DNA of 38,276 nt, taken from assembly GCA_019114225.1 (NCBI GenBank), contig DXFW01000023.1, positions 1 to 38,276 on the forward strand. The letters run 5' to 3'. The first letter of the stretch is position 1. Each line of letters begins with the position of its first letter. A model generated the notes under the pieces. That model did no database searches. It saw only the letters and a program-made list of their open reading frames with translations, and had not been told where the DNA came from. This document shows positions 1 to 7,200 of this stretch, piece after piece. The stretch is from Candidatus Allofournierella pullicola. Lineage in GTDB: Bacteria > Bacillota > Clostridia > Oscillospirales > Ruminococcaceae. The translations under genes were made by a program, and so were the position numbers.

Positions 1-39
1 TATTACAGCTTTGTCGGCAAGATTGACTTGCCCGAATAA
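1..39 (+). CDS. C-terminal end of a gene entering from the left (partial)
   Basis: Frame 1 is open from the first base and ends in TAA at 37-39, giving the tail YYSFVGKIDLPE. The short tail resembles the C-terminal ends of large serine recombinases of clostridial mobile elements, but twelve residues are not enough to assign a family. Its position just outside a truncated chromosomal gene (117-290) fits a mobile-element gene. It could also be a chance open frame. Confidence 0.3.
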   Translation, partial: YYSFVGKIDLPE

Positions 40-47
40 CCGCCCGA

Positions 48-80
48 CCTATCCGACACAATGGCCAAGTGTCGGATAGG
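48..80. repeat. Perfect 12-bp inverted repeat (hairpin)
   Basis: CCTATCCGACAC at 48-59 and its exact complement at 69-80 flank a 9-base loop. A run of six T follows at 91-96, eleven bases beyond the stem, so this may be the terminator of the gene ending at 39 or part of the end of a mobile element. It lies outside the truncated DUF5662 gene. Confidence 0.55.
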
Positions 81-116
81 AACGGCAAAATTTTTTGCAC
101 TTCTATTGCTTCTTTA

Positions 117-290
117 TCACACATAAGCAAACTCCGCCGGGCTGTATTTCGACAGGTCATGGGCCAGCCCCTGCCTCCAGAGGCCCAGCCGCCGGCAATA
201 GCAGAATACCAGCCATTTGTGGTAGGTGATGGTGGTCAGGTGCCCCCAGAATCTGCCAAGGGGGCCCCGCCGCCTTGCTTCGCTTTTCAC
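117..290 (-). pseudogene. DUF5662 family protein, 3'-truncated
   Basis: The frame starts at GTG 290, which overlaps the pyrE stop codon by three bases and so is translationally coupled to the pyrimidine operon. It encodes 57 residues. The FWGHLTTITYHKWLV stretch followed by GLAHDLSKYSPAEF is the N-terminal signature of DUF5662 proteins, which usually run to about 150-190 residues. After AEF only AYV and a stop follow, and base composition becomes more AT-rich at that point. I read this as a gene cut by an insertion whose sequence occupies bases 1 to about 120. Family recognition is from memory of the HDLSKYSP motif. Its function is unknown. Confidence 0.6.
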
Positions 291-880
291 AGGGTCTGCT
301 TGGCCTGCTCTTTCATCTTGCGGCTGCCCAGGTGCACCAGGGGCAGCTTGCCCTCGGCGCAGATGGGGCACTCTTCAGGCAGATAGTTGGGCAGGTCCAG
401 CTTGGCGGCGCTGGCCACGATGGGGATGGGGCTGGGCGCGTCCGCCTTGGTGCGGTCCACCACACAGGCAATGCCCAGGCACACGCCGCCGGCCTCTTCG
501 ATGACCCGCTTGGTCTCCAGGCTGGAAACGCCGGTGGTCACCACGTCCTCAGCAATAATGCAGCGCTCGCCCGGCTTGATGGCAAAGCGCTTCAGGGTCA
601 TCACGTTGTCCACCCGCTCGGTGAAGATGGCACGCTTGCCCAGCTGGCGGCCCAGCTCGTAGGCGTAGACGATACCGCCCATGGCGGGGCCCACCACCAC
701 GTTCACGTTCAGCTCCTTCAGCTTCTCCGCCACCGGGGCCATGACCTCGGCGCACTTGTCGGGATACTGCTGCAGGTAAGCCATCTGGCAGTAAGCGCTG
801 GAATGACGGCCGCTGCTCAGAAGGAAGTGGCCCTCCAGAAAAGCCTCACACTCTTTCAAAATCTCCACTGCGTTGCTCAT
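287..880 (-). CDS. pyrE: Orotate phosphoribosyltransferase
   Basis: Joins orotate to PRPP to form OMP, the fifth step of UMP synthesis, in the cytosol. The 197-residue product carries the PRPP-binding loop CIIAEDVVTTGVSS (canonical EDVxTTG) and the preceding hydrophobic strand, and has the normal length for the bacterial enzyme. Near the C-terminus is a CPIC pair typical of the clostridial form. It is the last intact gene of pyrCFKDE, 30 bases after pyrD, with GGAGCGAC upstream of ATG 880. The downstream gene overlaps its stop codon but is truncated. Expression should follow the leader upstream of pyrC. Confidence 0.95.
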   Translation of the reverse strand: MSNAVEILKECEAFLEGHFLLSSGRHSSAYCQMAYLQQYPDKCAEVMAPVAEKLKELNVNVVVGPAMGGIVYAYELGRQLGKRAIFTERVDNVMTLKRFAIKPGERCIIAEDVVTTGVSSLETKRVIEEAGGVCLGIACVVDRTKADAPSPIPIVASAAKLDLPNYLPEECPICAEGKLPLVHLGSRKMKEQAKQTL

Positions 881-910
881 GTTTGTCGCTCCTTTGTTCG
901 TTGTGTGTGT

Positions 911-1819
911 TCACATCCGGGCGCAGCCGCGGATCTCGTCAAGATTTTTCACCCCGTGGCGGTCCATCCACTCGCCGATCTCGGCGGTGATACGCCCGCC
1001 GGCCCGGGGGTCCATAAAGCTGGCGGTGCCCACCTGCACGGCGGCGGCGCCGGCCATGATGAATTCCAGCGCGTCGGCGCCGGTGGTGATACCGCCGAGG
1101 CCGATCACCGGCACATCCACCGCGCCCACCGCCTGCCAGACCATGCGCAGGGCGATGGGTTTGATGGCGGGGCCGCTGAATCCGGCGAAGAGGTTGTTGA
1201 ACACCGGCTTGCGGCGCTCGATGTCGATGGCGCAGGCCTGGAAGGTGTTCACCAGGCTCAGCGCGTCCGCCCCGGCCTCCACGCAGGCGGCAGCCATGCG
1301 GGCGATGTCCTCGGCCTGGGGGCTGAGTTTGACCACCAGCGGCTTTTTGCACACCGCCTTCACCCGGCTGACCACCTCTTTGGCGCTGTCCGGATGAATA
1401 CCGTAGGCAATGCCGCCCTGTTTGACGTTGGGGCAGCTGATGTTCAGCTCGATGAAGTCCACGTCGGTGTCGCTGAGCAGCCGGGCGCCTTCCTCATAGT
1501 CCTCGATACAGCCGCCGCCCAGGTTGGCGAACACCGTGGTGCCCAGGGTCAGCATGCGGGGCAGCTCCTCGGCGATGAAGTGGCGCACGCCGGGGTTCTG
1601 CAGGCCGATGGAGTTGATGAGGCCCGCCGGGGTCTCATACAGGCGCTCGCCCTCGTTGCCGTATTTGCCGTTCAGGGTGAGGCCCTTGGAGCAGATACCG
1701 CCCAGGACCTTCAGATCGAACATGTCGGCGTATTCCTCGCCGAAGCCAAAGGTGCCGGAGGCCGGGATGACCGGCCCGGCCAGGCGCTTGCCCAGAAAAT
1801 CCACATGCAGGTCGCTCAC
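911..1819 (-). CDS. pyrD: Dihydroorotate dehydrogenase, class 1B catalytic subunit
   Basis: Oxidises dihydroorotate to orotate using FMN and passes electrons to PyrK, finally to NAD+. The 302-residue product begins at GTG 1819 with VSDLHVDFLGKRLAGPVI. Longer upstream frames enter pyrK coding sequence and lack the family's start. The class 1B catalytic cysteine is seen in NISCPNVKQGG, and the FMN phosphate loop in GGITTGADALEF followed by GAAAVQVGTA. The start codon overlaps the pyrK stop by four bases (1816-1819), so the two subunits are translationally coupled, as expected for a heterotetramer. Confidence 0.95.
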   Translation of the reverse strand: MSDLHVDFLGKRLAGPVIPASGTFGFGEEYADMFDLKVLGGICSKGLTLNGKYGNEGERLYETPAGLINSIGLQNPGVRHFIAEELPRMLTLGTTVFANLGGGCIEDYEEGARLLSDTDVDFIELNISCPNVKQGGIAYGIHPDSAKEVVSRVKAVCKKPLVVKLSPQAEDIARMAAACVEAGADALSLVNTFQACAIDIERRKPVFNNLFAGFSGPAIKPIALRMVWQAVGAVDVPVIGLGGITTGADALEFIMAGAAAVQVGTASFMDPRAGGRITAEIGEWMDRHGVKNLDEIRGCARM

Positions 1820-2580
1820 TGGCCGAACACCTCCTTCGAATCGAACACAGGCCCGTGCTTGCACACGCTCTTGGCCCCGCTGGCGGTGTGGCAGGTGCAG
1901 CCGAGGCACGCGCCCACGCCGCAGGCCATCTTCTTTTCCAGGCTGACCAGACACTTCACGCCCGCCGCCTCACACTTGGCGGCCACCGCTTTCATCATGG
2001 GTTCGGGGCCGCAGCAGAGCACCAGGTCGTACTCCTCCGGGTGGAGAATGCCGGTGACCAGGCCGTGGTAGCCCACCTTGCCGCTGTCGGTGGCAACGTG
2101 CACCCGGCCGCACAGGGGAGAAAAACGCTCCAGGCCGTAGGGCTCGTCCCGAAAGCCGGTGTACAGGTCGGGCTTTTTGCCCGCGGCGGCCAGCTCCTTC
2201 ACCAGCTGGTAGAGGGGCGCGGTGCCGATACCGCCGCCCACCACCGCGATCTTGCCTTCGGCGGCGGCCACGTCAAAGCCGTTGCCCGAGGGGCCGGTGA
2301 GCAGCAGGGTGTCGCCGGGCAGCAGCGCCGCCAGCAGGCGGGTGCCCTGGCCCCGCACCTCATAGAGGAATTCCAGCGTGCCGGTGGCCGCGTCCCAGCT
2401 GTGGACGCTGATGGGGCGGCTCAGCAGGGGAGCCGCCGTGTCCGGCCAGCAGCGCAGCATGAAGAACTGCCCGGCATGGGGGGCTTTATCTGCCCGGGGC
2501 CACGCCACCGCCAGCAGGCGGATGTTCGGCGCAACGACAGTGTGCGCCAGCACCTTCACCTCACAGGCTGTTGCAGGCAT
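1816..2580 (-). CDS. pyrK: Dihydroorotate dehydrogenase electron-transfer subunit
   Basis: FAD and [2Fe-2S] subunit that carries electrons from PyrD to NAD+. Seen in the 254 residues: an N-terminal ferredoxin-reductase barrel with a RPISVHSWD flavin-binding stretch, a NAD-binding GGGIGTAPLYQLVKEL loop, and a C-terminal cysteine cluster (ACGVGACLGCTC then a further C) for the iron-sulfur centre. ATG 2580 is chosen because AAGGAGG lies 9 bases upstream. A TTG six bases earlier is possible. The start overlaps the end of pyrF by 20 bases. Presence of pyrK with class 1B pyrD is typical of anaerobic Firmicutes. Confidence 0.93.
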   Translation of the reverse strand: MPATACEVKVLAHTVVAPNIRLLAVAWPRADKAPHAGQFFMLRCWPDTAAPLLSRPISVHSWDAATGTLEFLYEVRGQGTRLLAALLPGDTLLLTGPSGNGFDVAAAEGKIAVVGGGIGTAPLYQLVKELAAAGKKPDLYTGFRDEPYGLERFSPLCGRVHVATDSGKVGYHGLVTGILHPEEYDLVLCCGPEPMMKAVAAKCEAAGVKCLVSLEKKMACGVGACLGCTCHTASGAKSVCKHGPVFDSKEVFGQ

Positions 2581-3433
2581 GGGCAATGGCCTCCTTCATC
2601 TTGATGCACTCGTTGCGGGCCGCCTCGTCGAAGGCGGTGCCGGGCTGCTTCTTGTAGGCCAGCAGCACCGCGCGGCTGGAGTTCACCACGCCGCCGTTGC
2701 TGTGCTTATCCAGGTAGCGGGCGATGTCGTCGGCGGTGCCGCCCTGGGCGCCGTAGCCGGGGATGAGGAAGAAGCTGTCCTCATAGCGGGCGCGGATCTC
2801 CGCAGCCTCCTCGATGTGGGTGCCGCCGATGACGAGGCCCAGGCTGGAATAGCCCTTCTCGCCCATGCACTCGAGACCCAGCTCATGGAGCTTGTCGCCC
2901 ACCATGTCGTAGACGTGGCGGCCGTCGGCCAGCTTTTCGTACTCAAAGTCCTTCGCGCCGGGGTTGGAGGTGCGCACCAGCACGAACAGGCCCTTGCCCG
3001 CGCCGGTGACGTAGGGCAGGTAGGGGCGGATGGAATCCAGGCCCATGTAGGGGGCCAGGGTGATGAAGTCGGCCTCGAAGTCGCCCTCGAAGTGGGCCTT
3101 GGCGTACATCTCGGCGGTCTTGGCGATGTCGCCCCGCTTGATGTCCGCGATGACCGGCATGCCGGCGGCCTTCACATAGTCCAGGGTCTCCTTATAGGCA
3201 CGAATGCCGTCCAACCCTAAGCTCTCATAGTAGGCGATCTGCACCTTGAAGCAGCCCGCCACGTCCTTGGTGGCGTCCACAACGGCCTTGTTGAACCGCA
3301 CGATGTTCTCGCCGGCGGTCAGCTCCGCCTTGGCAAAGCCCTCCGGCAGGTAGGAAAAGTCGGTGTCCAGGCCCACACACACCGGGCCGCGGGCGGCCAC
3401 CGCTTCGTACAGCTTGTCCATGTTGGTCATCAT
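2561..3433 (-). CDS. pyrF: Orotidine 5'-phosphate decarboxylase (type 2)
   Basis: Decarboxylates OMP to UMP, the last step of the pathway. At 290 residues it belongs to the longer type 2 family. The catalytic Asp/Lys array is visible in VIADIKRGDIAKTAEMYAKA, and the phosphate-binding end in LIPGYGAQGGTADD. An AAGGAG site lies 9 bases before the first of two tandem ATG codons at 3433. It follows pyrC by 55 AT-rich bases without a clear promoter or terminator, and precedes pyrK with a 20-base overlap. Confidence 0.94.
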   Translation of the reverse strand: MMTNMDKLYEAVAARGPVCVGLDTDFSYLPEGFAKAELTAGENIVRFNKAVVDATKDVAGCFKVQIAYYESLGLDGIRAYKETLDYVKAAGMPVIADIKRGDIAKTAEMYAKAHFEGDFEADFITLAPYMGLDSIRPYLPYVTGAGKGLFVLVRTSNPGAKDFEYEKLADGRHVYDMVGDKLHELGLECMGEKGYSSLGLVIGGTHIEEAAEIRARYEDSFFLIPGYGAQGGTADDIARYLDKHSNGGVVNSSRAVLLAYKKQPGTAFDEAARNECIKMKEAIAHACNSL

Positions 3434-3488
3434 AACATTCCGCTCCTTTTAATAATTGTATTATGTGAATTGAATATAACGCTTTGTA

Positions 3489-4661
3489 TTACCGTTTCCA
3501 GGTGATCTTGCCGCCCTTGATGGTGAGGTCCACCCGGCCGAACAGCTGCACGCCGTCGTAGGGGCAGTTATGGCTCTTGGAGTGCAGGGCGTTTTTGTCC
3601 ACGGTGTAGGGGGTGTCCAGCTCCACCAGGGCCAGGTCCGCCGCGTAGCCGGGCAGCACCCGGCCGTGGCCGGCAAGGCCCAGAATTTCGGCGGGGGCGG
3701 TGCTCATCAGCTCCGCCAGCCGGGCCAGGGGCAGGCCGTTCTCTTTGCAGAGTTTGGTGTAGCACACGCCGAAGGCGGTCTCCAGGCCCACCATGCCCGC
3801 GGCCCCGGCGGCCTTTTCCTCGTCGGTGTGGGGGGCGTGGTCGGTGGCGATGGCGTCCACCACGCCCAGCCGGATGGCCTCGATGAGGGCGTCCACGTCC
3901 TCGGCCTTGCGGATGGGCGGGTTCACACGGTAGTCGGTGTCGGCAAACCACAGGTGATGGGGGGTGACTTCGCAGGTGACGGGCACGCCCTTCCACTTGG
4001 CCGCGCCGATGGCCTCCACCGCCTCTTTGGTGCTCACATGGCACATGTGCAGCCGCGTGCCGTAGTATTCGCACAGGTGCAGGTTGCGGATGGTCTCAAT
4101 GTTCTCCGCCAGCCGGTAGTCCCAGGGAGAGATGTCCATGTCCTCGGCGTGGCTCATAATGGTGAGGCCGCGCTGGGCGGCGATGGCGAAGGCTTTTGCC
4201 ATCACGTTGCCGGACTGCACGCCCTTGCCGTCCTCGGTGATGAATTTCAGGTCCTCGGGCAGGGTCTTGAGGTGGTCCAGGGTGTGGCCGTCGAAGTTTT
4301 CGGTGATACTCACCGTCTGGTTCGCGCCGCACAGGCCCACCCGCCCGGCCTCGGCCATCACGCTGTGGGCGATGTCCGCCGAGGAGCAGACGGGCTTTGT
4401 GTTGGGCATGAGGTTCACAAAGGCATAGCCGCCCGCGGCAGCGGCGGCGGAGCCGGTGGAGATGTCCTCCTTATATTCAAAGCCGGGGGTGCGCCAGTGG
4501 CAGTGCAGGTCCACAAAGGCGGGCAGCACCGTGCGCCCGGCGCAGTCCAGCACTTCCTCGCCGCCGGCGGCCAGGTCCAGCCCCATGGCGGCGATGACCC
4601 CGTCCTTCAGCAGCAGATCCACCGGCTGGCCCGAGGCCAGACGCGCGTTTTTCAGCAGCAT
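3489..4661 (-). CDS. pyrC: Dihydroorotase, class I
   Basis: Zinc amidohydrolase that cyclises carbamoyl-aspartate to dihydroorotate. The metal-binding HxH is in VDLHCHWRTPGFEYKEDI, and the catalytic aspartate is in IATDHAPHTDEE. The single-barrel product of 390 residues is of normal class I length. ATG 4661 lies 11 bases from an AAAGGAG site. A TTG at 4667, six bases earlier and closer to that site, cannot be excluded. First gene of the operon, so its leader (4668 to about 4849) would control all five pyr genes. carAB and pyrB are not in this window. Confidence 0.93.
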   Translation of the reverse strand: MLLKNARLASGQPVDLLLKDGVIAAMGLDLAAGGEEVLDCAGRTVLPAFVDLHCHWRTPGFEYKEDISTGSAAAAAGGYAFVNLMPNTKPVCSSADIAHSVMAEAGRVGLCGANQTVSITENFDGHTLDHLKTLPEDLKFITEDGKGVQSGNVMAKAFAIAAQRGLTIMSHAEDMDISPWDYRLAENIETIRNLHLCEYYGTRLHMCHVSTKEAVEAIGAAKWKGVPVTCEVTPHHLWFADTDYRVNPPIRKAEDVDALIEAIRLGVVDAIATDHAPHTDEEKAAGAAGMVGLETAFGVCYTKLCKENGLPLARLAELMSTAPAEILGLAGHGRVLPGYAADLALVELDTPYTVDKNALHSKSHNCPYDGVQLFGRVDLTIKGGKITWKR

Positions 4662-4714
4662 GGGCAAGTTCGCTCCTTTCCGTATCCTGCGGCCCGAAAG
4701 GCCGCCTTTTGGGT

Positions 4715-4746
4715 AAAAAAAAACTTTTCCCCCGAAAAGGAAAAGT
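4715..4746 (-). terminator. Intrinsic terminator inside the pyr operon leader (attenuator)
   Basis: Read on the minus strand, ACTTTTCC pairs perfectly with GGAAAAGT across an 8-base loop, followed by nine T (4715-4723). It lies about 50 bases before pyrC and downstream of the operon promoter, so it must be read through for the operon to be expressed. A second hairpin (GCGGCC/GGCCGC, 4689-4705) without a U-run sits between it and the pyrC ribosome-binding site. I did not find a recognisable PyrR-binding loop. Confidence 0.7.
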
Positions 4747-4817
4747 CAAAGAAAAAACGCAGAAAAAACACCAAGCCGCAAACCCAAAACCCCGTACTGT
4801 GCAAATCGGTGGGTCAT
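4746..4817 (-). CDS. Putative leader peptide of the pyr operon (23 aa)
   Basis: An ATG at 4817 opens a 23-residue frame starting MTHRFAQYG and ending FSAFFL. Its TGA (4746-4748) shares its last base with the first base of the terminator stem. A purine-rich AAAGGGG lies about 10 bases before the ATG. The last 35 bases contain T-runs of six, six and three, forming UUU phenylalanine codons and possible UTP-sensitive pause sites. The arrangement resembles the E. coli pyrBI leader (pyrL), where translation close behind polymerase breaks the terminator. No homology to PyrL is claimed. The frame could be fortuitous. Confidence 0.5.
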   Translation of the reverse strand: MTHRFAQYGVLGLRLGVFSAFFL

Positions 4818-4855
4818 TGCGTGCCGGCCCCTTTCCCTGCGTGTTAAATCACTTA

Positions 4856-4884
4856 ATGTTAGCATACTTTTTACTGTGCGTCAA
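4856..4884 (-). promoter_or_regulatory. Sigma-A promoter of the pyr operon
   Basis: On the minus strand TTGACG (4884-4879), a 17-base spacer and TAACAT (4861-4856). Transcription would start near 4849, giving a leader of about 185 bases that holds the peptide and terminator. It is back to back with the plus-strand promoter at 4901-4929. Confidence 0.7.
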
Positions 4885-4900
4885 GCTCATCCGCCGCCCC

Positions 4901-4929
4901 TTGCGCCGGGGGGCGCTTTGCGCTACACT
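4901..4929 (+). promoter_or_regulatory. Promoter of the L,D-transpeptidase gene
   Basis: TTGCGC (4901-4906), a 17-base spacer and TACACT (4924-4929), 45 bases before the start codon at 4974. Confidence 0.55.
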
Positions 4930-4973
4930 GGGAACAGCGCCCGGGCATCCGGGCGCGGAGAGGAGCAACTTTG

Positions 4974-5855
4974 ATGAAACGACTGCTTTTGCTGTTTGTC
5001 TGCCTTGGGCTGCTGGCAGGGTGCGCCGGCGCGCCGGCCCAGCCCGCACCCACGCCCGCCGCCACCCCTGCGTCCACCCCCGTGCCGGAACCCACCGCCA
5101 CGCCGGACCCGGAGGCCGCCTGGGCCGAGGCCGCCGCGGCTTTTCGCCAGTGGCTGCCCGCTCAGCCGGGCTTTGAAAATTTCTCCTTCGCGGTGCAGGA
5201 GGGCTTTCCCTATCTCATCTGCGTGAACCGGGCGGCCAGCTGCGTGACGGTGTACGCCGACGACGGCGCGGGCCAGTATTCCCTGCCCTATATGGCAATG
5301 GTGTGCAGCGGCGGCGAGGACACCCCCCTGGGCAGCTTTTCCACCCCGGTGAGCTACGACTGGCGGCTGCTCTCCGGCCCCTGCTACGGCCAGTACGCCA
5401 CCCGGATCGACGGGCCTTATCTCTTCCACAGCGTGCCCTACTACACCCAGCACAAGGACGATCTGGAATACGACCAGTTCAACCAGCTGGGCACCCCCGC
5501 CTCCCTGGGCTGTATCCGGCTGGCGGTGGTGGACGTGCGCTGGATCTACGAAAACTGCCCCATCGGCACGCCGGTGGTCATCTATGACGACGCCGAGAAC
5601 CCCGGCCCCATGGGCAAGCCGGAGACACTGTACATCGACCCGGCGGACGAGACGCTGCGGGGCTGGGACCCCACCGACCCCGACCCGGCGAACCCCTGGG
5701 ACGACAGCTACCTGGACGGCACGGCCATCCGCAGCCGGGCGGCTGCCGCCGACTGGGAGGCCTTTAAAAACAGCGAGGCCTTCACCCAGAACCTGACTCC
5801 CACCGATCTGCAGGGCTGGAGCCACGACAGCGCCATCGAGGGCACACGGGGGTAA
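4974..5855 (+). CDS. L,D-transpeptidase (YkuD) lipoprotein
   Basis: Probable surface enzyme that forms L,D-crosslinks in, or attaches molecules to, peptidoglycan. The 293-residue product has a signal peptide ending in the lipobox LLAGC, a Pro/Thr-rich linker to about residue 45, and a YkuD domain near residues 75-205. Catalytic candidates are His152 in FHSVPYY and Cys180 in SLGCIRL, matching the S-x-GC-x-R family motif. ATG 4974 follows GAGAGGAG by 8 bases. A TTG directly before it is less likely. It is a single gene, divergent from the pyr operon. A short acidic Pro-rich tail follows the domain. Confidence 0.9.
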   Translation: MKRLLLLFVCLGLLAGCAGAPAQPAPTPAATPASTPVPEPTATPDPEAAWAEAAAAFRQWLPAQPGFENFSFAVQEGFPYLICVNRAASCVTVYADDGAGQYSLPYMAMVCSGGEDTPLGSFSTPVSYDWRLLSGPCYGQYATRIDGPYLFHSVPYYTQHKDDLEYDQFNQLGTPASLGCIRLAVVDVRWIYENCPIGTPVVIYDDAENPGPMGKPETLYIDPADETLRGWDPTDPDPANPWDDSYLDGTAIRSRAAAADWEAFKNSEAFTQNLTPTDLQGWSHDSAIEGTRG

Positions 5856-5906
5856 GAGAGAGTGGAAGCCGCCGTACTGCCCGTTTTTTCGCAATGAGCG
5901 CCGACT

Positions 5907-5919
5907 CTATGATTCATAG
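5907..5919. promoter_or_regulatory. Palindromic operator candidate upstream of the XRE regulator
   Basis: CTATGA-T-TCATAG is a perfect 6+1+6 palindrome one base upstream of the -35 at 5921. A looser outer pair, CGCAAT (5890-5895) and ATTGCG (5920-5925), surrounds it. Its position suits autoregulation by the downstream HTH protein, which is inferred. Confidence 0.5.
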
Positions 5920-5920
5920 A

Positions 5921-5949
5921 TTGCGTTCGCTGTGATCCTTCGATAGGAT
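5921..5949 (+). promoter_or_regulatory. Promoter of the XRE regulator gene
   Basis: TTGCGT (5921-5926), a 17-base spacer and TAGGAT (5944-5949), 23 bases before the start codon at 5973. The palindrome at 5907-5919 is adjacent. Confidence 0.5.
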
Positions 5950-5972
5950 AAAAGCGGAAGGAGGCGGTTTTG

Positions 5973-6818
5973 ATGGACGCAAATGTGACCGGACGCTTTA
6001 TCGCCGAAATGCGAAGGCAAAAGGGATACACACAGAAAGAACTGGCGGAAAAACTCATGGTGACGGACAAGGCGGTCTCCCGCTGGGAAACCGGGAAGGG
6101 ACTTCCCGACACCTCTCTACTAAAGCCACTGGGAGATATTTTGGGTGTCTCTGTGGGAGAATTGCTGTCCGGCAGAAAATTTGGGGACGCCGAGGTGCGA
6201 GAGCATTCCGACATGGTCATTCTGGACGCGCTGCGATATTCGCGGCGCATGCTCGCGGGTGCGGCCAACCTGTTCTTTTTCCTTGCGGGGGCTGCCCTGA
6301 TGATTTCGCCGCTGTTTTTGGCAAGCCAGCGGTATCTTTGGATACCGGGCACCGCCCTTGTGAGCCTGACCGTCCTGCGCTTTTGCGCGGAAAGAAAAGG
6401 CCCTTTATCCCGCAAGGCGCATTATCTGGCGGCAATGGTTTTGCAGGGCACGGCTCTGGTTTTGGAGATACTGCCGGTGGGCGCGGTGATGGTCTTTGCC
6501 ACCGGCCCGGACGACCGTGTCACCAAGACATTCTCCTATTTCAGCCTGCTCCCCCTGGGATACGCCAATTTCGCTCCGCTGGCGGCAGGGGTTTTGACCA
6601 TTGTCACTCTCCTGCTTGGCGTGATTTCGCTGTTCCGTTTCGACAAAGCTGCAAGGTACAGGAAAGCCGCGTTCCTCTGTGACATCCTCGCCCTGTTCTT
6701 TTCGATTGCTCCGCTGCTGCTGTTTGGGGCCGTCGGCATGACAGCGGCAAGCTATACCGTATGCGGAGCCATCCTTTTTTCGATCTGCCTCCAGGCTGTG
6801 GCAAACCGGCAGGATTGA
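5973..6818 (+). CDS. XRE-family HTH regulator with membrane segments
   Basis: The N-terminal 60 residues form a helix-turn-helix of the HTH_3 type: TQKELAEKLMVTDKAVSRWE then GLPDTSLLKPLGDILGVSVGELL. The remaining 220 residues hold about five or six hydrophobic helices from residue 85 on, so the DNA-binding head is tethered to the membrane. Such one-protein regulators are common in Firmicutes and often sense the envelope, but the ligand is unknown. AAGGAGG lies 8 bases before ATG 5973. The gene has its own promoter and terminator. The protein may bind the palindrome at 5907-5919. Confidence 0.85.
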   Translation: MDANVTGRFIAEMRRQKGYTQKELAEKLMVTDKAVSRWETGKGLPDTSLLKPLGDILGVSVGELLSGRKFGDAEVREHSDMVILDALRYSRRMLAGAANLFFFLAGAALMISPLFLASQRYLWIPGTALVSLTVLRFCAERKGPLSRKAHYLAAMVLQGTALVLEILPVGAVMVFATGPDDRVTKTFSYFSLLPLGYANFAPLAAGVLTIVTLLLGVISLFRFDKAARYRKAAFLCDILALFFSIAPLLLFGAVGMTAASYTVCGAILFSICLQAVANRQD

Positions 6819-6849
6819 CCCCTGCCTCCCTGTCTCATGCAAAGCCAAA

Positions 6850-6880
6850 CGCCGCCTTTTTCGGGCGGCGTTTTCCTTTT
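6850..6880. terminator. Intrinsic terminator, probably bidirectional
   Basis: CGCCGCC (6850-6856) pairs with GGCGGCG (6864-6870), followed on the plus strand by TTTTCCTTTT. It ends the XRE gene and may also end the small minus-strand gene at 6895, whose downstream T-run is weaker. Confidence 0.75.
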
Positions 6881-6894
6881 ATCCTGATGGGGCC

Positions 6895-7008
6895 TCAGCC
6901 CGCCAGTTCCTCCATCGCCTCGCGGGCGGTGTCGGCGCTGAACAAAAAGCTGCCGCTGAGGGTGTAAACTTCCACATGACTGCCCACATACCGAATCTCG
7001 TATTCCAT
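6895..7008 (-). CDS. Small protein of 37 residues, unknown function
   Basis: ATG 7008 to TGA 6895 encodes a compact 37-residue protein starting MEYEIRYVGSHVEVYTLSG and ending AMEELAG. The alternating hydrophobic pattern followed by an amphipathic helix suggests a small folded domain (two or three strands, then a helix), not noise. AGGAACG lies just before the ATG, and a -10-like TATACT occurs at 7080-7075. It sits between two terminators (6850-6880 and 7146-7176), so it would be a monocistronic unit. I believe similar short proteins occur in Oscillospiraceae but cannot verify that here. Confidence 0.5.
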   Translation of the reverse strand: MEYEIRYVGSHVEVYTLSGSFLFSADTAREAMEELAG

Positions 7009-7140
7009 CGTTCCTGCCCGCCTTTCTGCGTTTTGGCTTTTTGCGGAGGTCTGTTCCCCCGCCTCATGCTATCAGTATAGGCAAATATAGATACGATAAT
7101 CGGGACTTTGAATGTGGGCGGAAAAATTTTCCGCCGTGCA

Positions 7141-7180
7141 AAAAAGGGCCGCCCCCGGCAGATCCGGGGGCGGCCCTTTT
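7141..7180. terminator. Strong bidirectional terminator
   Basis: A perfect 13-bp GC-rich stem (7146-7158 with 7164-7176) around a 5-base loop. The minus strand continues with six T (7140-7145) and the plus strand with TTTTGTTTTG. It ends the CBS/flavin-reductase operon transcribed on the minus strand. Confidence 0.85.
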
Positions 7181-7200
7181 GTTTTGATTTTCGCGGCAGG

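Noticed and set aside
275-2071. Long open frame on the plus strand opposite pyrE and pyrD
   Set aside because: It lies antisense to two clearly identified genes, its protein is Ala/Gly/His-rich without motifs, and it results from GC-rich third positions on the other strand.
4668-4849. PyrR-binding loop in the pyr leader
   Set aside because: I looked for the conserved PyrR-binding RNA loop in the minus-strand leader and did not find a convincing match.
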